Numbered from the stretch's first letter, positions 35,183 through 44,938 are shown. The stretch is 48,362 nucleotides of DNA from Vibrio hepatarius (GCF_001274785.1 NZ_LHPI01000023.1:1-48362), one strand, 5' to 3'. A program made the numbers and translations. Notes: generated from the letters alone by a model not told the origin.

Positions 35183-38100
35183 TAACCTTGCTCCCTCATA
35201 CGCTGCCAAACTATTTTCGAAAACCACTTAAAGCCAGACGTCATTTGATACTCATCGTTCACCAAACAACCTGGTAGAAACAGGATTGAAGCATTCTCAA
35301 CTTTTACTGGCTCCAACATTTCAGAAAAGCCAGATAAGGTACAATCTTCACCTGTTAATAGATTCGCGATAACCAAAATGGCGTTTTCACCACGGATTTG
35401 ACGGATCTTCTCCAGCTTTTTAATTAATCCCAAAGGCGCAAATTCAGGACGTTTACCAGAAGCAAGCCATTGCTCAAAGCCTTCATCTGACTGTTCCAGA
35501 GCAGCTATCGACCAAAATTTAGCATCAACAAAAACATCCGCTTTGGCTATCTCAAAATCATATAATTCAAACAGCTCATGGTTGTAGACGTCTTGTTTAG
35601 TGACTAGCTGTTTGTCATTCAGCAGTGCGCGAATACCTTCCTCACCAATACGCCCTTGTAAAATTCGCTGAATAACAACGGGATGAAACGCAAATTGCTC
35701 TTCAATGTCATTGGCAAACGGCTGAAACGACGTTCGAAAACCTTTGCGATTAAACCAATCCGAAATAGCAGGTTGCCTGTTAACAACCTCATAAAGCGTC
35801 TGTGGGTTATACTTAATCAATCCCGCTGCACGCTTTTCAAAGAACTGCCAACTTTTTGGGTCGTACCATATTTCACCAGTAACCTTTGTTTCCTTGGGCC
35901 GTTCAAAGCACGCCCAACGACACAAAGGCTCAGTAATGCCAAACGTATTGTTATGCGGCATCCATTGGAGATCATGCTGCAATACAGCGCGGCCTAGTTC
36001 ATGCCAAAGTCCTGAAATATCTTCGATACAACCCATACCTTGTCGTGCATCTCGGATAGCGGAAACTAACTTGTTATCAATAATATCTACCGCAGCAGAG
36101 CCATCTTGGGATCGCGTTTTCAACAAGGTAAGAAAGTTGGAAACCGATGCATCTTCGGAATGAGTAAGATCATCAATCAGCTGATTATTAAGGTTTGAAA
36201 CCCAATTTCGGTTGTTAGTACAAACGGTTAATTGGCCGTAGTTGCGAAGATGGCCTGCTACATCATCGCTTAAATGAATGGCGACATGGGGCACATACGT
36301 CCAAGCACGTTCAATACGACCAACTTGCTGCTGCACGTCAGCAGCAAGATTCTTAACGTAGTCATTTGTCCCTTTATAGAGCTTGTTTAGCTCCTGGATT
36401 TTAGTGACTGAGTTATTCATCAACGGCATAATAAATTGCCGCTGCTGCTTACGTGAAAACTCTGAACGCCTGACTAATTTTTCTAAGTTTCTGAGCTGAA
36501 AGCCGGCATGAGACATTTCATCATCAGCGTCATTGCTATCCCATGGTGAAAAGTAAAAGTGCTTACTTTCAATAATAAACAGTGACGTCAGATCCATCTG
36601 TCCTTGAGAGTTGGGCAAGGAGTAGTCCAAATTAATGCCATTGGTAGCGGATGCAGTTTGTGTCATTACCACCACGGTTCGGCCAGAGTCGAACGCCGCT
36701 TGATAGGCGTGCTCAAAGCCTTCTCGCTTTTGTGCTTCAGCATTGAGCAAGCAAATCATCATGGGCTTGCCGTTGACAGCCAAAGGAATAAACACATCGT
36801 CAAAAGAAGACAATACGCCAGTGGTTAAACGCTCCATTTCAAGCCAATCCGCGCTCATCCTACTGTTTTCAGCGGTATCACTTATCAACCACTTCCGAAG
36901 GTATTTGACTGAGTTAACAAAGGCCAGGTGTCCTTTATGTTGTGGCTCATTCGCTGCCAAATGTAGAACGTGCAGTAATTTAAATAACACAGACTGCCGG
37001 TATTCATACTTGTAATCTGAGTGCTCAGCCTCAAAAAATGCAGCGTTCAAATGCAGTTTTGCTTCCTGAAAAACTGGCGCATTGATAGCATCATCAAAGT
37101 CGTGGATCGTGGTTTTCAGTGTCGAGCGACGCATTTCAGATTTTTCTTTAACCAACCAGCGGATCACTGCCATTTGCAGTTGCTTATCCTCGTCAGTTTG
37201 TAAATACGGAATTGGTTTCTTAAACCAGTCTTCGGGGCGCTGCTCAAAGCTATCGCCCAAAAAACTCTCTGTACAGTGTGGGTTGCGAGCCTGAGCCACG
37301 TAACGCAAAGCACTTTCAATCCAACGTATATCGAAATGACCAATCCCTCTTTCGATATAAGAAGTTGCGGATAGTGCAAAAACGAGGTTTCGACTCGATA
37401 ACGAAACCATTAACCCTTCAGGCGTTGTCGGCAATAGTGCGCGTTTAATCTTGATCCTCAGCGGGTCAATATCCGCTTCGGCTTCATCCGTGGTTAACAG
37501 CCAAGTTGTTAGGCCAAACATATTCGTCTGAGTATTGGGTAATCGATTTGATTTACTCAGCGCTTCTAACTCAGGCAAGCTAGTGCGAGGCAAGGAGAAC
37601 AGCGATAAGCTGGGTAACGCTGTGCTGTAGTAGGATGGTCGATAGTCATTCGCAGGATCAAACAGCAATCGGTTTAGCCGAACGAGATACTCATAGGCTT
37701 CGGACTCATCGGTTGCGAACTGCGACAATAGCAAACTGAAGCGTCTGATATATTTCTCCATCACACGCAAAAAATCACCGACATCAACTGATGCTTCATC
37801 GCTTTGCCCATAACTTTTCACTTCAAAGCCGTGAGGTTTTTGCTGTAACTGCAAAGGCTCACTGGTTACTAAGTGATCTGAGCGAAACAGATATTTCTTT
37901 TCGAACGGCACACCGGATTCATACTGCTTTAATGGTATTACCAACGCCCTAGACTGATTGAGATCGACACCTTTGCCGGTCAAATCCTCCTCTAGCTCCG
38001 CAATAAGCTGTTTAAGCTCACTGTAAAGCTCAGGTATAGGCTGCGCAGTAACAAACTGCATTCGCGCTAAAAGACGCTTGCCCCCTTCAAGTAATTGACC

Positions 38101-39063
38101 AATACACTCAGGCGGCTCTTGCACCATTTGAGACTGGGCAAGTAAGGTCTGTAGAATATCCGCTTGGTAATCAAACTCATCAACAAATACTACTTTTCCG
38201 GCCAGTTGGCCGCTCGACATTCTGACTTTCTGTTTACCGTCGTAAAAGGAAGCGAACAGCTTCTGCGTCGTTAACACCAGCAAATGTTGCTTATCATCGT
38301 GCCAGGCAATCGCCGGGAAAATTCGACGCACCCATTTGTTTTCTCTATATAAACGAAGCTTTTCTTTTGCTTGCTCTGTGAGTTCATGCGTCTTGCCATG
38401 GTGCTTACTGGCATACTTCACTGCCTTCTCTAAGGACGACATGCACCCAAGTAGTGTGCGCTCGACAAAGCCACACAGTTTTCTTAGTTCCTGCTCTTCT
38501 CGTTCGAGTAAGACGCCCATCGAATCAGGATTTTTCTTTTTGTACTCAACATTACGGGCAATGGCTGAAACGTTGTGGCAAGCACGAACGAGAGCCTCTT
38601 TATCAGCATTAGAACGAAACACTCCTAAACCATGGATGTCCTCAATGGCCGTATAAGGATCGGGCAAGTCAGACTTTTGAACGCCTTGTTCGTGTGGCAG
38701 TGCCCGTTGCGAAACCGCACTAACAACAGTTTCATCCTGAGCATAAAGGATACTAACGAGCAGTGGATTACCTGAGCTGTCTTTTGCACTTGTGGCACTT
38801 TCATAAATGTCATGCAGGATGTTCCAGCGATGGGTGACCAATATGGCCTGCAACCCTTTGGATTTTATAAATTCAAGGCTCGCTGGAATTTTCCCGTCTG
38901 GACTACGATAAAGCGAACTACTTTTGCCCCCGCCTGTTGGGCCTTGTAACTGACAAAAGCCAGCAATAGCATTTTCGCTCTTTGCATTAACCGATAGGGC
39001 AAGCGCCTGTTCAATCGTATGCGCAATGATTTGATTATAAGAAGTCGGTATTGGCTGACTCAT
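35182..39063 (-). CDS. SF2 helicase with C-terminal nuclease-like motif
   Basis: 1293 aa. SF2 motifs: Walker A GPTGGGKS at 41-48, motif Ia ILVTHRWNI, VFVDEFD (motif II), LSATSY (III), TASATNGINLDYS (V), and DVQQQVGRIERAW (VI). The extreme C-terminus (about residues 1165-1190) has YDFEIAKADVFVDAKFW, where Asp1176, Asp1180 and Lys1182 could form a PD-(D/E)XK-type site, followed by NAILVIANLL. The long middle holds coiled and Gln-rich stretches. It resembles helicase-REase partners of PIWI-like systems. It starts after GAGG, 96 bases downstream of the res stop. Exact family unassigned; helicase call is firm, nuclease call tentative. Confidence 0.7.
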   Translation of the reverse strand: MSQPIPTSYNQIIAHTIEQALALSVNAKSENAIAGFCQLQGPTGGGKSSSLYRSPDGKIPASLEFIKSKGLQAILVTHRWNILHDIYESATSAKDSSGNPLLVSILYAQDETVVSAVSQRALPHEQGVQKSDLPDPYTAIEDIHGLGVFRSNADKEALVRACHNVSAIARNVEYKKKNPDSMGVLLEREEQELRKLCGFVERTLLGCMSSLEKAVKYASKHHGKTHELTEQAKEKLRLYRENKWVRRIFPAIAWHDDKQHLLVLTTQKLFASFYDGKQKVRMSSGQLAGKVVFVDEFDYQADILQTLLAQSQMVQEPPECIGQLLEGGKRLLARMQFVTAQPIPELYSELKQLIAELEEDLTGKGVDLNQSRALVIPLKQYESGVPFEKKYLFRSDHLVTSEPLQLQQKPHGFEVKSYGQSDEASVDVGDFLRVMEKYIRRFSLLLSQFATDESEAYEYLVRLNRLLFDPANDYRPSYYSTALPSLSLFSLPRTSLPELEALSKSNRLPNTQTNMFGLTTWLLTTDEAEADIDPLRIKIKRALLPTTPEGLMVSLSSRNLVFALSATSYIERGIGHFDIRWIESALRYVAQARNPHCTESFLGDSFEQRPEDWFKKPIPYLQTDEDKQLQMAVIRWLVKEKSEMRRSTLKTTIHDFDDAINAPVFQEAKLHLNAAFFEAEHSDYKYEYRQSVLFKLLHVLHLAANEPQHKGHLAFVNSVKYLRKWLISDTAENSRMSADWLEMERLTTGVLSSFDDVFIPLAVNGKPMMICLLNAEAQKREGFEHAYQAAFDSGRTVVVMTQTASATNGINLDYSLPNSQGQMDLTSLFIIESKHFYFSPWDSNDADDEMSHAGFQLRNLEKLVRRSEFSRKQQRQFIMPLMNNSVTKIQELNKLYKGTNDYVKNLAADVQQQVGRIERAWTYVPHVAIHLSDDVAGHLRNYGQLTVCTNNRNWVSNLNNQLIDDLTHSEDASVSNFLTLLKTRSQDGSAAVDIIDNKLVSAIRDARQGMGCIEDISGLWHELGRAVLQHDLQWMPHNNTFGITEPLCRWACFERPKETKVTGEIWYDPKSWQFFEKRAAGLIKYNPQTLYEVVNRQPAISDWFNRKGFRTSFQPFANDIEEQFAFHPVVIQRILQGRIGEEGIRALLNDKQLVTKQDVYNHELFELYDFEIAKADVFVDAKFWSIAALEQSDEGFEQWLASGKRPEFAPLGLIKKLEKIRQIRGENAILVIANLLTGEDCTLSGFSEMLEPVKVENASILFLPGCLVNDEYQMTSGFKWFSKIVWQRMREQG

Positions 39064-39098
39064 CTAAATCCTCGTTAACTTGATATTCCTTTTGAGTT

Positions 39099-39122
39099 TC
39101 GCCCCTCTTTTAGAAGGGGCGA
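39099..39122 (-). other. 8-bp stem-loop between res and the helicase gene
   Basis: TCGCCCCT at 39099-39106 pairs with AGGGGCGA at 39115-39122, with an 8-base loop, in the 96-base gap between res and the helicase gene. No T-tract follows on the minus strand, so it is more likely an RNA processing or attenuation element than a full terminator. Confidence 0.45.
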
Positions 39123-39159
39123 CAAGGTTGGAGACAACACAACACCAACAAATGACTCA

Positions 39160-41811
39160 TTAATTCAATTCAGGCACGATTTCCTGTGACCAACTGTCTT
39201 CCATCAGCATTCTGAACGACATACCACCCGACGCTGCTTCCAACGTAAGTTCGCCAGCATCTACCGCAGTTTTGACGTGCTCAGTTAATAGCTCAAACAA
39301 TCGACGCTTGTACTCAGTGTCATCGTTTCCTTTTAAATGCTCACCCTTGGTTTCCAGTACAGAGAAGCGGTAACTGCCAGAGTTTGGCTGTTCGACGCAC
39401 ACCAACAAGTCAGGGTAAACCTTTTGCTTTTGCCAGCCTTGTAGGCTGTACTCGCGTTGATTTACTGCAATACGATGCCACCAATACACAGACTCTTGCT
39501 TATCCAAATACCAGGCTGTGTCGCGCTCTAAATTGTTCAGCCCATTTTGATAGACCTTTTCAAACAGGCTTTTTTCGAGTTCTGATCCATCTTTGCGGCG
39601 AAGCACCTGATCATGTTCACTGACATTAACTTCTAAGGTTTGCGCCAGTTCCCAATTTAGCTTTTCGTTATCTGAAGCGAGTAGACGTAGGGAGATATCA
39701 CCCTTGTCCAACTTAGATCTGAAGATTTGCTCCGATAATTGCGCAACCTGCTGTTTAATATCTCGCTTCATCTCTTTGAGTAGTTCAAGGCGATTAGTAA
39801 ACAGCGCTTCCTCTGTAACCCCATTACTACGCAAGGTGTCTAAGGTGTGCGTTAACACGCGCATGGCTTGCCATGGATTTGGAATAACATCGGTGAGCTG
39901 CCTTACCATAAACGAGATATCCAGGCCTGCATTCGGGTCAAACTCGATGTTCTCGTGAACCGGATCGGCCAAGTCCAATTCGCCTTGGTTATCCTTTGAC
40001 ATTTTGTAGTCGATACGGGCAATCGTGCGCTGTAACTTGTCGTCCACTAGCTGGAAATTCTCAGCATTCAAATAAGATAGTGATTCCCAATCTAGGTCAC
40101 CCAGCACATCCCGTTCATAGTCAAACAAACGGTAGCCGTCTTTGTACCCAGCATCGCGATGTAAAACCCGAGGCAAGAATATTTTCGGTAGGTTACGAAA
40201 ACGCTCTCTACGCAATAAGGTTTCTTTGCTCACTACTGCGGCGGGTTTATTGGCTTCTGTAGCTTTAACTTGATTCGCCACATCTCCCATCCCTTCTTCT
40301 TCTAAACCTTGCTTAACACCAGCGACGGCTTCCATCACATCCTGATCAAAGGTGTAGACGTAACACTCATCTAAGCTTGGTTTTTGCGTCAATCGCGCAT
40401 GTGGTTGACGTAGCACCCGGCCAATCATTTGGGTGATTGCCGTTTTTGCGGTCATTTTAGACAACACAGTTAACACATAAGCAAAGGGGCAATCCCAACC
40501 TTCACGCAGCGCATCCTTGGTGATGATGTATTTGACGGGGCACATTTCGCTGAGCAAATCATCATCACCCAACTCGTCTTTGTCAGACGTTTTCAGGCGA
40601 ATTTCATTTTCATTTACGCCCAATTTTTCCATTAAATACTCGCGGGCGTCTTCCGCATGCACAAAGGCAGAATCTCGTTGGTCTTTACCTGTGCGCTCAA
40701 CACGGATCAGCATGATGGGGCGGATGTAGCGACCAGTTTCGTTTTGTAGCTGCCCAGCATCCTTCTCTAGCTCTGCCAATTTGGCGTGCGCAAGCGACAA
40801 GGTATGCTTCCACTCACTTTTGTCTTCGTTGATTAAGTTGATGGGTAACTTAATCATTTGCTCATCTTTTAACGCTTGCCCAGACACATTCACTAGCACA
40901 TTTGAGTGATGCTTACCGTTTGCGTTAGGCGTGGCAGAAAGCTCAAGAATAAACTTAGGGTTAAAGCCACACAGGGTTTCTCTTGCGGTTTCGCTATAGG
41001 CTTTATGCCCCTCATCCACAATAATCACTGGGCGAACCATGCGTAACACATTGCCTAAGCTTTGTTTGACTGACACTGAGCCTGGGGCTATGCCTTCTTG
41101 CCAACCGTAATCGGATAGATCGTTACAATCTAGATTACGAATACTGCTCAATAGTGCCTCATTGGCTGTGGTGTCATCTTCAATAGGGAAGAAAGTGGTA
41201 AATCGCCCGCTATCACGGAACATGCGTAGCGTTTCTTTGGATTGACGCGCACTGGATTGCAGCATCAACAACATAACGCACAGGTTTTCGTCGGTATCCC
41301 GCTTGGTAAAGGCATCGTTCTTTTCGAGCATTTTTACCCGCCCACCCGAAGCACGTTCAAGCATTTGCCGATACGGATGTTCACGATTAGCTAACTGTTT
41401 CCATGTTTGCTTGTAAATGGCATCCGACGGCACCACCCAGAGCACCATACCTGTCTGTTGCGTAAACAAATCCGTTTGCAGGCGCTCGACCGCAGCAACG
41501 CCAAGTAAGGTTTTACCACCACCTGTCGGTACTTTCAGGCACACGTTAGGGATTGGCCGCTCTAAGCCATCAAATCTTGTGACATAAGGCGCTGGCACCA
41601 AGTGGCCGCTTTTGTCTTTAAGTAGGTCAATACGGCGCTCCTGTACCAGAGCTTCCCAAGTGTCTTTGGCGTAATCGGTTAAGCGGGCCTCTTTGCCTTT
41701 CATTTTCTGAAATGCAACAAAGTCTTCCGCTTCTTCCTTGGTGTCGGCCAGCTTTTTTAAGTAATAATCCAGCTTATCCAATACACCATTCTGGTAGTCT
41801 TTTAACTCCAT
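39160..41811 (-). CDS. res: Type III restriction endonuclease, Res subunit
   Basis: 883 aa from ATG 41811, just after the mod stop. The SF2 helicase core has Walker A PTGGGKT (95-101), VDEGHKAY (motif II), LSATPN (III), and ITQMIGRVLRQP (VI). Near the C-terminus YPDLLV followed 20-odd residues later by LETKGEH gives the PD-(D/E)XK nuclease of type III Res. Res binds Mod, translocates or slides on ATP hydrolysis, and cuts unmodified DNA at inversely oriented sites. All motifs appear intact, so the pair is likely functional. Confidence 0.92.
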   Translation of the reverse strand: MELKDYQNGVLDKLDYYLKKLADTKEEAEDFVAFQKMKGKEARLTDYAKDTWEALVQERRIDLLKDKSGHLVPAPYVTRFDGLERPIPNVCLKVPTGGGKTLLGVAAVERLQTDLFTQQTGMVLWVVPSDAIYKQTWKQLANREHPYRQMLERASGGRVKMLEKNDAFTKRDTDENLCVMLLMLQSSARQSKETLRMFRDSGRFTTFFPIEDDTTANEALLSSIRNLDCNDLSDYGWQEGIAPGSVSVKQSLGNVLRMVRPVIIVDEGHKAYSETARETLCGFNPKFILELSATPNANGKHHSNVLVNVSGQALKDEQMIKLPINLINEDKSEWKHTLSLAHAKLAELEKDAGQLQNETGRYIRPIMLIRVERTGKDQRDSAFVHAEDAREYLMEKLGVNENEIRLKTSDKDELGDDDLLSEMCPVKYIITKDALREGWDCPFAYVLTVLSKMTAKTAITQMIGRVLRQPHARLTQKPSLDECYVYTFDQDVMEAVAGVKQGLEEEGMGDVANQVKATEANKPAAVVSKETLLRRERFRNLPKIFLPRVLHRDAGYKDGYRLFDYERDVLGDLDWESLSYLNAENFQLVDDKLQRTIARIDYKMSKDNQGELDLADPVHENIEFDPNAGLDISFMVRQLTDVIPNPWQAMRVLTHTLDTLRSNGVTEEALFTNRLELLKEMKRDIKQQVAQLSEQIFRSKLDKGDISLRLLASDNEKLNWELAQTLEVNVSEHDQVLRRKDGSELEKSLFEKVYQNGLNNLERDTAWYLDKQESVYWWHRIAVNQREYSLQGWQKQKVYPDLLVCVEQPNSGSYRFSVLETKGEHLKGNDDTEYKRRLFELLTEHVKTAVDAGELTLEAASGGMSFRMLMEDSWSQEIVPELN

Positions 41812-41812
41812 G

Positions 41813-43627
41813 TTACGCCCCCATAATGCGATGGATGGCGTAAGGCAACTGGCAAAACTCAATGCGTTTTTCAGTTAAGTCTTTCTGGCTCATAAACTTC
41901 GCCACAGCAAAAACAATGGTGCGCTTCTTCGTAGCATTGTTTTTCGCTATAACCTCGACTTTTTCAGCGTTTAATGCCGCTTCATTCGAGCGCAGCCACT
42001 CGCTATCTGGGCGATAGAACAAATGAATACGGAATAAGTCTGTTTCGCCGATAAAACCATCGGCAGAGGCTTTAGCGACCGTTTCTAACGACTGACCAGT
42101 TGCTGTATAAAATACATAACGAGCAAGCGCATCGAATGACGGCATGGCTTCGCCGGTAAGTAAGCTTTCAATTTGGATCGGTTCACCCAAGGTACAATAG
42201 GTAAAACTGCCACCAATGCCAGGGGCAAACTCATCCACTTTGCGCTCACCGGTGACAGTCAGCACGCCATCTTTAAGCTCTTTTTTGATTTTGTCGAAAT
42301 CGTTGCTGTGTTTTTCTTCAACTTTGGCTATTTTTTCAAGCAGCTCTGCGTGCTTTTTCTCAAAGACCGACCAAGTGATTTTTTCAGAAAGCAGTTCTTG
42401 TTTTTGCTTACCTTGAAATGGATAACCATTAATGACACGGCGAACACGCTCTGCTGTTAATGTATCGGCGTAGTCTTCGCACTCAACTAAGATAAACTTA
42501 CGATTGCCATTGTCTTTTTTATTAGCCTCTAGCACTGCATTAGCAGTAGTGCCAGACCCAGCAAAAGAGTCAAGAACAATAGCTTGATTGTTATTGATCA
42601 ACGTTAGAACTCGGTTTATCAGATCTACCGGCTTTGGCGTAGCGAAGATATCTCCTTTATCCGTAAACATCTGACCCAGTGATTTTTTCGCAGAATCACT
42701 ATTACCGACTTCATGGTACTTCCATATGGTTTGTGCAGGTATAGTATCTTGAACTTCACTCAAGAACCGTTTAAATCTTGGTCTACTATTGCCATCCTCG
42801 CCAAACCAAATTCTATTATCGGCAATTAGCTCTTCAATTTTATCTTTGTTAAATCGCCAACTACTTCCTTTGGGGGGGACAGAGACAACCCCAGTTGGAG
42901 AAGTTATTTCATATATCGCGTAGTCACGTGATTCCATTCTTAGTAAATCACCTGATGTCCACGGACCTCTGGGATCGTTGTCAGGGTTTTTATATGATGC
43001 ATTTTGGCTGTCTGTGCGTTCTAATCCCCCCATAGAGAACTTGGTTGGATTTTTGCTGTATACAGCCATAAAGTCATGTTCTTCCGAAAAATATTTCGTA
43101 TCACTTTTAGTGCTATACTTTTTCTGCCAGATAATCGTGCCGATGAAGTTTTCTTCCCCAAAGATCTCATCCATAACGATCTTAAGTCGGTGAAACTCAT
43201 TGTCATCTAAGGTGATCCAAATACTTCCAGTCTCGGCTAGTAGTTCTTTTAAAAGTGTTAATCTCGGCCACATCATGCAAAGCCATTTGTCATGACGCTC
43301 CAAATCTTCTTTATCAACAGGATTGGCAGACTTTTTCAGCCACTCCTGCATCAATGGTGAGCGCACGTTGTCGTTATAACACCAGCCTTCATTACCTGTG
43401 TTATACGGCGGGTCGATAAAAATGCAGTCTACTTTACCGGCATGGGTAGGCAGTAACGCCTTAAGAGCTTCAAGGTTGTCGCCATGAATGATGAGGTTGT
43501 CATCCAATGATGCCGTCTTGCCCTCCTGCGGTAACGATTTTTCCGCAACCACTTTGAGTTCACGAAAAGGCACACTCAGATGGTGTGAATAAACAAACTG
43601 CTTACCTTTAAAATCCAACGTTGGCAT
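41813..43627 (-). CDS. mod: Type III restriction-modification methyltransferase, Mod subunit
   Basis: 604 aa. Motif IV DPPY at 72-75 (FIDPPYNTG) precedes motif I FAGSGT at 355-360, the beta-class order of type III Mod, with the target-recognition region between them (residues about 150-320). The TRD sets the recognition site, which cannot be read from sequence alone. Mod methylates adenine to N6-methyladenine and protects the host. The gene starts 48 bases after the WYL regulator and is followed almost immediately by res. Confidence 0.93.
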   Translation of the reverse strand: MPTLDFKGKQFVYSHHLSVPFRELKVVAEKSLPQEGKTASLDDNLIIHGDNLEALKALLPTHAGKVDCIFIDPPYNTGNEGWCYNDNVRSPLMQEWLKKSANPVDKEDLERHDKWLCMMWPRLTLLKELLAETGSIWITLDDNEFHRLKIVMDEIFGEENFIGTIIWQKKYSTKSDTKYFSEEHDFMAVYSKNPTKFSMGGLERTDSQNASYKNPDNDPRGPWTSGDLLRMESRDYAIYEITSPTGVVSVPPKGSSWRFNKDKIEELIADNRIWFGEDGNSRPRFKRFLSEVQDTIPAQTIWKYHEVGNSDSAKKSLGQMFTDKGDIFATPKPVDLINRVLTLINNNQAIVLDSFAGSGTTANAVLEANKKDNGNRKFILVECEDYADTLTAERVRRVINGYPFQGKQKQELLSEKITWSVFEKKHAELLEKIAKVEEKHSNDFDKIKKELKDGVLTVTGERKVDEFAPGIGGSFTYCTLGEPIQIESLLTGEAMPSFDALARYVFYTATGQSLETVAKASADGFIGETDLFRIHLFYRPDSEWLRSNEAALNAEKVEVIAKNNATKKRTIVFAVAKFMSQKDLTEKRIEFCQLPYAIHRIMGA

Positions 43628-43675
43628 CGGTATTCCTTAAATTCTTTATTAATTCTGATGATTAGATTCTGTTGT

Positions 43676-44617
43676 CTAGGTTAAATGAGACATATCAGTG
43701 GCATAACCAGGCGCAATTGCGAGGTTTTGAACTCCATACAGCGCGGCACGATTGTTCAATGCAAGCTGGCATTGGTTGGTTGATAAACACATAGCCTCTG
43801 AACAATCAACATTCCAAAGCCTAAGCAAATATCCGGCGGTCGCGGCTCTAACCTCAACCTTTAGAAAGCCATTAGTCATGCCATAATCCAGTTCAATCGC
43901 TTCGCTGTGCTCAATACGTGGGTGAGGCACTAACTCCAGCTCAACAAAGCGATTCCATTGGCGGTCTTGGCTTTCGAGTTCAGCCTCAGATAACGTAGAG
44001 TTTTCAAGCACAATCGCTGCTTTTATTCGGGTCAGCACAAAGTCTCGGAACTCAGCATGCTTGCGGTCAAAACCACGAACATGCCAACGCAGGCCATTGT
44101 CCACCAGCGTATGCGGCACAATTTCACGCGTGGTTTCACCGCTCGATAACGATACATAGGTGATACGCAAGGCTTTGCCTTTGTGTATGGCCTCGGTGAC
44201 TTTCGCCACTATCGATAAACTCGGCTTGTTGAGGTGATAAGGCGCTTCACAAGCAAGGGGTGGTTTTACCTTTCCAGTGAAGCCATCACCGTACCCTTGG
44301 CTAATGGTTGCCAGTGTTCTCACAACGTCGTAGTCGAACAAGGATTCAAATGCTTCACCACGTTTATGCAACTTGAGCTTTTGGTCATACTCAATGTTGC
44401 CTGGTGCAAGCTCTCGGTACATGGTGAAGTCTTTCGTTGCTTGTGCAGCAGCTATGCTGAACCGATCTACTAAGTCTGCCCGTACCGCTTCTCCCTTAAA
44501 CAATAAGGTGAAATCGATGTGGGCAATGCGATCCCTGGTTGCTTGTGGCAACTGCGCTATCTGCGAAAGCCTATCTGGCTTCACCACTACCGTTTGTTTC
44601 AGACCATCATTTGTCAT
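43676..44617 (-). CDS. WYL-domain regulator, BrxR/CapW-like
   Basis: 313 aa. An N-terminal winged helix-turn-helix (about residues 25-85), a WYL domain (about 135-205, with ITYVSLSSGETTREIVPHTL and RWHVRGFDRKHAEFRDFVLTRI) and a C-terminal WCX-like part match the BrxR/CapW architecture. Such proteins repress adjacent defence operons (BREX, CBASS and others) and are thought to release on sensing a nucleotide or nucleic-acid ligand. It is the first gene of the HS5 operon. Inverted repeats in the upstream gap (44749-44813) are candidate operators. Confidence 0.88.
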   Translation of the reverse strand: MTNDGLKQTVVVKPDRLSQIAQLPQATRDRIAHIDFTLLFKGEAVRADLVDRFSIAAAQATKDFTMYRELAPGNIEYDQKLKLHKRGEAFESLFDYDVVRTLATISQGYGDGFTGKVKPPLACEAPYHLNKPSLSIVAKVTEAIHKGKALRITYVSLSSGETTREIVPHTLVDNGLRWHVRGFDRKHAEFRDFVLTRIKAAIVLENSTLSEAELESQDRQWNRFVELELVPHPRIEHSEAIELDYGMTNGFLKVEVRAATAGYLLRLWNVDCSEAMCLSTNQCQLALNNRAALYGVQNLAIAPGYATDMSHLT

Positions 44618-44938
44618 GCGTCTTGTTTATCCAATTCAACCAGATTCTTAAAACTCTGTTTATAAAGTACGGTCAGACATCGCGTAATCACATTGAATAG
44701 TGTCACTCAATGCTGCTCTTCATCCGCAATGACTAATCAATCTCTACCGGTTGAAGCTGGACAGATGGCCATAAAACACTGAATAGGCTTCAACCTAATT
44801 AATTTTATTAGGTATCATCCTATCACAAATTATTTTGTAGGGAAGACTAAGCGGCAACTTTTTGATCTGGATTGCAATTGCCGCTCAGGTATGGGCGTGA
44901 AGACCTTGTTTGGTGCCATCGATGATAGTTGCTATCAA
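44618..44938. promoter_or_regulatory. HS5 operon control region with inverted repeats
   Basis: This 321-base gap between the WYL regulator and the s026-like gene is expected to hold the defence operon promoter. Two inverted repeats overlap: GGTTGAAGC at 44749-44757 with its complement at 44787-44795, and ACCTAAT at 44793-44799 with ATTAGGT at 44807-44813 (7-base spacer). Their size fits dimer-binding operators for the WYL protein. No clear -35/-10 pair was found on the minus strand other than a TTTATA-type motif near 44660. Confidence 0.5.
44850..44885 (-). terminator. Stem-loop after the s026-like gene
   Basis: AGCGGCAA (44850-44857) pairs perfectly with TTGCCGCT (44878-44885) around a 20-base loop, about 55 bases beyond the stop of the s026-like gene on the minus strand. 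The U-tract that follows is poor (TTAGTCTT), so termination is only possible, not clear. Confidence 0.35.

Noticed and set aside
35182..39063. Cas3-type CRISPR helicase
   Set aside because: SF2 motifs are shared, but there is no HD domain, no cascade genes and no array nearby.
44850..44885. Strong Rho-independent terminator
   Set aside because: The stem is perfect, but the loop is 20 bases and no proper U-tract follows, so it is listed only at low confidence.
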